Assembly (NCBI GenBank): GCA_027315245.1
Contig: DAHUYK010000103.1
Span: forward strand, 1-42,489
Direction: 5' to 3'
Source: Vulcanimicrobiota bacterium
GTDB taxonomy: Bacteria > Vulcanimicrobiota > Vulcanimicrobiia > Vulcanimicrobiales > Vulcanimicrobiaceae
DNA length: 42,489 bases
How positions within the stretch are numbered: position 1 is the stretch's first letter; each line of letters starts with the position of its first letter. Below are positions 35,437-42,489 of the stretch, piece after piece. Under the pieces are notes generated by a model. The model saw nothing but the letters and a program-made list of their open reading frames with translations. It made no database searches and was not told the DNA's origin. Made by a program: the position numbers and the translations under genes.

Positions 35437-35817
35437 TCAGCGGCCGGTGAGGCGAAGCTTGGCCGCCGCAAAGGCCTCTGCCGAGCGATCTCCGGCTGCG
35501 CTCGCCGCGGCGAGTTCCTCGCGCGCCTTGGCGACGTCGATGTCCTCGAAGCGCAGTGCCTCGTCCACGAGGACCGTCACGCCGTCTGGCAGCGCCTGCA
35601 GAAAGCCCTCGCCGGTCGCGCGTTCGAGACGCTCCGTCGAGCCGTCGCGGCGTACGTTCGCGCGCAAAATGCCAGGACGCAGCGCGGCGAGGAGCGGAGC
35701 GTGGCGCGGCAGGATGCCCTCTTCGCCCTCGGTTGTCACGGCAATCACGAGCTCAGCCTCCCCTTCGAAGACGATCTCCGCCGGCGTGATGAGCTTGAAG
35801 GGCACGGTGGAACCCAT
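35437..35817 (-). CDS. atpC: ATP synthase epsilon subunit
   Basis: A 126-residue central-stalk subunit. The N-terminal beta-sandwich shows PFKLITPAEIVFEGEAELVI, VTTEGEEGILPRHAPLLAAL and ERATGEGFLQALPDGVTVLV. The C-terminal helical hairpin has EDIDVAKAREELAAASAAGD. This domain can brake ATP hydrolysis in bacteria. The gene closes the atp cluster 4 bp after atpD, and murA follows by 55 bp. Confidence 0.95.
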   Translation of the reverse strand: MGSTVPFKLITPAEIVFEGEAELVIAVTTEGEEGILPRHAPLLAALRPGILRANVRRDGSTERLERATGEGFLQALPDGVTVLVDEALRFEDIDVAKAREELAAASAAGDRSAEAFAAAKLRLTGR

Positions 35818-35821
35818 GGCG

Positions 35822-37306
<1,485 letters not shown>

Positions 37307-37351
37307 TCACGGTGCGGGAGATAAGGCCATCGTCTTCGAGCCTCGGAGAGC

Positions 37352-37412
37352 GTCCGACTTTTTCGCAAAAGTCACGGACGACGAATTCCTTTGGTGTTGC
37401 GAAAAAGCGGAC
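37352..37412 (-). promoter_or_regulatory. Two mutually exclusive hairpins between atpG and atpD
   Basis: Read on the minus strand, GTCCGCTTTTTCGCAA (37412-37397) pairs with TTGCGAAAAAGTCGGAC (37368-37352) over 16 bp with one bulge and a 28-nt loop. The second arm can instead form its own hairpin, GACTTTT-GCGA-AAAAGTC (37373-37356), closed by a GNRA tetraloop. The two structures compete for the same bases. They lie 60-120 nt upstream of the atpD start in the only large gap of the cluster. Confidence 0.55.
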
Positions 37413-37475
37413 GAGCAGGAGCAATCATGGACGATTGCGACGAGCGTCTCGACGAGGCCGAAGACGATGGCCGAG

Positions 37476-38341
37476 TCACCCAGCAAGCGCCTCCGCGCCC
37501 GCCACGATCTCGAGCAGTTCCTTCGTGATCGCGGCTTGGCGAGCGTTGTTCATCGCAATCGTCGATTCGTCGATCGCTTTGCCCGCGTTGTCGGTCGCGT
37601 TGCTCATCGCAACGAGCTGGGCGGCAAAGAACGCCGCGTCGGTCTCGAGCATCGCCGAGTACAGCGTGAACTCGAGGTACTTCGGCAGCAGCGCCGCGAG
37701 CACGAACTCCGGTGTCGGCAGAAACTCCAGCGCCCCCGACGGCTTCGCCGCGCGCTCCTGGGTTCCGGCCAAATCTTCCTTGAGAATCGGGACGAGGCGA
37801 CGCTGCAGCGGCCGCTGCGACATCGCGGAGACGAGCGTCGAAGAGATGAGAACGATTGCACCGATGTCGCCGCTCGTGAAGTCGCGCGTCACCTCTGCCG
37901 CCACCGCACGCGCCGTTGCGAGTTTGTCGCCGCCTAGCGTCCACGTCCGGTGGTCTGGGTGCCCGATGCGCCGGAGCGCGTTGCGCGCCTTGACGCCCAC
38001 GCTGTAAAACCGCGTGCCGGGATGCTGCGCTGCATACGATTCGCCCAGGCGAATCACGTTGGAGTTGAAGGCGCCGGCTAATCCTTTGTCGGCCGTCATG
38101 AGAATAACGGCGGCGGGGGCGCCTACTCTCCCCTCGCGCATGAACGGGTGGTCGACCGCCGAGACCGCGCCGACGAGATCGGCAAGCATCTCGCTCAACG
38201 TCTGCGCGTACGGACGCGTGCGCTTCTGTGCAGCCTCCGCGCGCCGAATCTTCGCCGCAGCGACTTGTTTCATCGCCTTGGTGATCTGCTGCGTGTTTTT
38301 GAGCGACCGAATTCGGTCGCGCAGTTCGCGAACGGAAGGCA

Positions 38342-38342
<1 letters not shown>
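37476..38342 (-). CDS. atpG: ATP synthase gamma subunit
   Basis: A 288-residue rotor shaft. The N-terminal helix is RELRDRIRSLKNTQQITKAM followed by KQVAAAKIRRAEAAQKRTRP. The central domain has VILMTADKGLAGAFNSNVIR. The C-terminal helix is SNATDNAGKAIDESTIAMNN then ARQAAITKELLEIVAGAEAL. Both coiled-coil halves are complete. Its ATG overlaps the atpA TAA by one base. Confidence 0.97.
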
Positions 38343-39841
<1,499 letters not shown>

Positions 39842-39866
39842 CGTCTCTCTCCCTTCGTCGTGCGTG

Positions 39867-40418
39867 TCACGATGCCGCTGCGCTTTGGAGTTCGCGGGCG
39901 AGTTCCTCGAACCGCCCAGCCACCGTACCGTCGACGACGCGGTCTCCCATCGTTATGCGCATACCGCCGAACAGCGTCGGGTCGACGACCACGCGGACGT
40001 CGAAAGTTCGGCCGTAGAGACGGGCGATACGGCCCTTCACGTCTTCGATCTCTCGAGGCGAGAGCGCTCGCGCCGAAGCAATCGTGAGGGGCTCGGCGCC
40101 GCGGCCGCTCATCTCGAGCACTCGATACTCCTCGACGATCGCCTCGAGCAACACTTCCCTATGTTTACGCACGAGCAGCAGCAGTGCATGCAGCGCAATC
40201 TCGCCGACCCGGTCTTCGAAGACACTCGCGAGCACGCGTTCCTTCGTGTAGCGATCGACCACCGGTGCAACGAAGAACTGCTGCGCCGCGAGGTCTGCGC
40301 GGAATGCGTCGACGATGCCGGAGAGATCCGCTCCGACGGCGTCGACCCGGTTGCGATCGACCGCAAGTCCGTAGATCGCCGTCGCGTAGCGCCGCGCGAG
40401 GGTACGATTTACCGTCAT
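39867..40418 (-). CDS. atpH: ATP synthase delta subunit
   Basis: A 183-residue peripheral-stalk subunit (OSCP). The N-terminal helical bundle begins [20 protein letters not shown] and contains [20 protein letters not shown]. The C-terminal domain has the family pattern [20 protein letters not shown] and [20 protein letters not shown], where OSCP has the GG-x-x-x-x-G-D motif. It overlaps the stop of the b-subunit gene by 4 bp. Confidence 0.95.
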   Translation of the reverse strand: MTVNRTLARRYATAIYGLAVDRNRVDAVGADLSGIVDAFRADLAAQQFFVAPVVDRYTKERVLASVFEDRVGEIALHALLLLVRKHREVLLEAIVEEYRVLEMSGRGAEPLTIASARALSPREIEDVKGRIARLYGRTFDVRVVVDPTLFGGMRITMGDRVVDGTVAGRFEELARELQSAAAS

Positions 40419-40915
40419 CTGCGCACGTGCTCGAGCGACGCAAGAAAGTGTTCGACGATACGGGCGTTTGCTGCACCATCGATGCGACGCTGCGCTTCGC
40501 CGCGGGCGACGCTCAGTGCTCGTGTTATGATCTCGCCGCGCAACCGAAGCCGCGCCGAGTCGCGCAGGCGTTCGAGCTCACCCTCTGCATTGTGAATCGT
40601 GCGCTGTCCTTCGAGGTTCGTCTCGGCGACAAGGGCGTTTCGTTCCCGTTCGGCGTGGCGTTGGGCGCGCGCGCGAATGAGTTCTGCGTCGTGCGCGGCC
40701 GCTTCGATCTCGCCTTTGAGAGCGTCGAGCGCCGCCTTTGCTTCGTCGCGGTGGCGCTCCGCTCGTGCGATCTGCTCGTTGCTTCGCTCCTGTGCCGCGA
40801 GCACCATGGGCTGCAGCACGCGCATCCAGAGATAGACGATGAATGCAATGAAAAGGCCCGCCGAGGCGACCTGACTCCAGATCGCAACCTGCACGTAAAG
40901 GCCGCCTTGGTTCAT
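40415..40915 (-). CDS. atpF: ATP synthase subunit b
   Basis: A 166-residue peripheral-stalk protein. One N-terminal membrane helix (about 9-31, AIWSQVASAGLFIAFIVYLW) is followed by a long charged coiled coil (QIARAERHRDEAKAALDALK, RARAQRHAERERNALVAE). It is one of two consecutive b-type genes. It overlaps its neighbours by 4 bp on both sides. The membrane segment is atypical, so assignment as b rather than b' rests on order and length. Confidence 0.9.
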   Translation of the reverse strand: MNQGGLYVQVAIWSQVASAGLFIAFIVYLWMRVLQPMVLAAQERSNEQIARAERHRDEAKAALDALKGEIEAAAHDAELIRARAQRHAERERNALVAETNLEGQRTIHNAEGELERLRDSARLRLRGEIITRALSVARGEAQRRIDGAANARIVEHFLASLEHVRR

Positions 40916-41346
40916 CGAGCTACCTCGGGAGCAACGCGATCGAACATCATCTGCGCAAGCTCGTTCGCGGCGTGCTCCTCGCCGCCACGTGCTTTGTCGA
41001 TTTCGGCCGCGACGGTACGGGTGGCGACGTCAAGGATCGCCTTCGCTTCGCGTGCGTACGTCGTAGCCAGCTCCGCGGCTTCGTTCGACGCTTGCGCGCG
41101 CGCAACCGCTACGCGCTGCTCCGCTTCACGCCGAGCCGCCTTGCGTATGCCTTCGGCGCGATCGCGCAGCACCTTCACCTCCGCCTGATAGCGTTCGTAG
41201 TCGGAAACGAGACCGTTGATGTGTTCGCGCCGGCGCTTGATCGCTGCAGCGACCGGGCGCAAAAACACCACGTTCAAGATCGCGAAGAAGATCGCGAAGT
41301 TGATGAGCTGGATGACGATGGTCCCGTCGACGGAGAGAAACGACAT
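40912..41346 (-). CDS. ATP synthase subunit b' (second b-type subunit)
   Basis: A 144-residue protein with an N-terminal membrane helix (about 10-30, IVIQLINFAIFFAILNVVFL), then RPVAAAIKRRREHINGLVSD and a coiled coil (AEGIRKAARREAEQRVAVAR). The pattern is that of b/b' subunits. The pair with the next gene indicates a heterodimeric b/b' stator like that of Cyanobacteria, alphaproteobacteria and plastids. It follows atpE by 17 bp. Confidence 0.9.
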   Translation of the reverse strand: MSFLSVDGTIVIQLINFAIFFAILNVVFLRPVAAAIKRRREHINGLVSDYERYQAEVKVLRDRAEGIRKAARREAEQRVAVARAQASNEAAELATTYAREAKAILDVATRTVAAEIDKARGGEEHAANELAQMMFDRVAPEVAR

Positions 41347-41363
41347 GGGTGCGGAGCTGCCTC

Positions 41364-41639
41364 CTACTTCACCAACTCGCCGATGATCGCGGGAACCTTC
41401 GCAACCACGAGCAGAATGTAAAACGCCAGCGCGATCGCAATGAAAGGCACCGCTTCCAGAACGCCGACGCCGAGGAACATGAATGTGTAGATGTTCGAGC
41501 GCGCCTCGGGCTGGCGCGAGATCGCCTCGACCGCTTTTGACGCCACGTTGCCGTCCCCGACGGCCGACCCGAACGCGACGCCCGAGATGATGATCCCGAA
41601 GGCCAGGAGCGCGGAAGCAGCGATGAGTGCTTGTGTCAT
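41364..41639 (-). CDS. atpE: ATP synthase subunit c
   Basis: A 91-residue rotor-ring proteolipid. Helix 1 is about 6-28 (IAASALLAFGIIISGVAFGS), the polar loop is EAISRQPEAR, and helix 2 contains GVGVLEAVPFIAIALAFYIL with the ion-binding glutamate. The Gln in helix 1 and the Glu-Ser/Thr pair that mark Na+-type rings are absent, so proton coupling is likely. ATG 41639 with AGAAAGG upstream gives the family length; the longer frame to 41708 overlaps atpB. Confidence 0.97.
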   Translation of the reverse strand: MTQALIAASALLAFGIIISGVAFGSAVGDGNVASKAVEAISRQPEARSNIYTFMFLGVGVLEAVPFIAIALAFYILLVVAKVPAIIGELVK

Positions 41640-41649
41640 ACGAGCCTTT

Positions 41650-42381
41650 CTAGTGTTCGTCGGCGATCGCAAGCGAGAGATATACGATTGCCAACAGGGT
41701 GAAAACAAATGCTTGAATCGTCCCTACGAAAAAGTTGAAGAACTGGATGAGAAACGGCACGACCGCAACGCCCATCGACAGGTCGAATGCGCCGATGTGA
41801 ATGCGTGCGAGGATGATGGTCGAGATGATGATGAAGAGCAGTTCACCGACGAAGATGTTGAAGAAGAGCCGAGCGGCGAGCGTCACGGGCCGTAGGATCT
41901 CGTCGAGAACGTTCACGGGCAGGAGCGCAGGGAACGGCTTGAGCAGGTGCCCGAGATAGCCGAGCCCTTTGCGCTTGAACGCGACGGTCTGGATCAAAAA
42001 GAAGACGACGAGCACGAGCGGAACGACCGTGTTGAGATCGGCAGTCGGCGACCCGCCGAATGGCAAGTCGAACGCTTTGAAGGGAACCATGCCGAACTGG
42101 TTCAGCAAGAAGATGAAGATGAAGAGCGCCACGAAGAACGGTACGAAGGGCTCGCCTGCCGGCCCCAGGACGCCGGTCACGAGATCGGCGATATAGTTGA
42201 AGACGCCCTCGAAGACGGTATGGCGCTTCGAAAGATACGGGGACCGATAGCTCGCCCCGATCCAGGCGAAAAGGGCGAGCGACAGCAGCATAACGAGCCA
42301 CGTCGTTACGATGGTGTCCGCATGCACGGGCCCGAGCACCGGAAGGCGCCAGAGCAAGTGCTCGCCGATGTGTTCCTGCAC
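41650..42381 (-). CDS. atpB: ATP synthase subunit a
   Basis: A 243-residue stator subunit forming the proton half-channels against the c-ring. It has about five to six membrane helices. The essential arginine lies in LRPVTLAARLFFNIFVGELL, and the last helix has FFVGTIQAFVFTLLAIVYLS with the conserved Gln. N-terminal HADTIVTTWLVMLLSLALFA and the KRHTVFEGVFNYIADLV region are typical. It ends 10 bp before atpE. Confidence 0.97.
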   Translation of the reverse strand: MQEHIGEHLLWRLPVLGPVHADTIVTTWLVMLLSLALFAWIGASYRSPYLSKRHTVFEGVFNYIADLVTGVLGPAGEPFVPFFVALFIFIFLLNQFGMVPFKAFDLPFGGSPTADLNTVVPLVLVVFFLIQTVAFKRKGLGYLGHLLKPFPALLPVNVLDEILRPVTLAARLFFNIFVGELLFIIISTIILARIHIGAFDLSMGVAVVPFLIQFFNFFVGTIQAFVFTLLAIVYLSLAIADEH

Positions 42382-42390
42382 GTTCCTCTA

Positions 42391-42489
42391 TTACAAGACG
42401 GTGACGGCATAGGCCGCCGTCGGGAGAAAGAACCCGGCGAAGTACCACGCCATCGACCACCAGGGTCCCACGGCGGCGAAGGCCACGGG
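42391..42489 (-). CDS. C-terminal end of a membrane protein upstream of atpB (partial)
   Basis: Only the last 32 codons are in the window. They read VAFAAVGPWWSMAWYFAGFF then LPTAAYAVTVL and a TAA stop at 42391-42393. It is hydrophobic with aromatic residues, consistent with a membrane helix ending the protein. Its place 9 bp before atpB suggests an AtpI-like or other accessory protein of the ATP synthase operon, but too little is visible to assign it. Confidence 0.5.
   Translation of the reverse strand, partial: PVAFAAVGPWWSMAWYFAGFFLPTAAYAVTVL

Overview
The window is a GC-rich, gene-dense bacterial chromosome segment. An LptA/OstA-like periplasmic protein implies a diderm envelope. A SigB-type partner-switching cassette and YtrA-type GntR regulators recall Terrabacteria-like lineages. 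A little-cultured diderm phylum such as Eremiobacterota (WPS-2) would fit, but this is inference; no rRNA or full marker set is present.

Layout. 1-3.2 kb (minus strand): the tail of an RHS/YD-repeat fragment, a 57-codon ORF, and a GntR-regulated ABC-2 exporter whose promoter overlaps a TTGTACTAGTACAA operator and which carries a 37-aa leader ORF. 3.2-11 kb: accessory and metabolic genes. These are a ToxR/CadC-like winged-helix protein with TPRs, a membrane coiled-coil protein, a PaiB-like FMN protein, a zinc alcohol dehydrogenase divergent from a membrane protein/GntR pair, a winged-helix plus nucleotidyltransferase pair behind a long palindromic promoter, and a GMC oxidoreductase. 11-12.7 kb: a gene-poor, lower-GC patch with a decayed ORF, an Abi-like HEPN gene and tRNA-Leu(CAG). 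12.7-19.1 kb: an MFS exporter, a bacterial NHEJ operon (LigD split into PE-ligase and polymerase proteins, plus Ku), and a divergent DUF255/thioredoxin protein.

19-42.5 kb is an almost unbroken minus-strand block of housekeeping genes. In transcription order it holds the end of an upstream membrane protein, atpB-E-F'-F-H-A-G-D-C, murA, mreB, a divergent YrdC-fold protein, an LptA/OstA-like protein, rarA, a cysteine desulfurase, DUF948 and YtxH-like proteins, a STAS antagonist / RsbW-like protein / SigB-like sigma module, an ECF sigma/anti-sigma pair, a secreted protein, alaS, another secreted protein and two polytopic glycosyltransferase-like proteins. Many junctions overlap by 4 bp (ATGA/GTGA), which suggests translational coupling.

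No CRISPR array, complete IS element or clear novel multigene machine was found. The strongest leads are the winged-helix/nucleotidyltransferase pair, the RsbW homologue lacking two Bergerat-fold residues, the mutually exclusive hairpins between atpG and atpD, an orphan plus-strand terminator at 30.4 kb, and a REP-like palindrome inserted in frame inside alaS.
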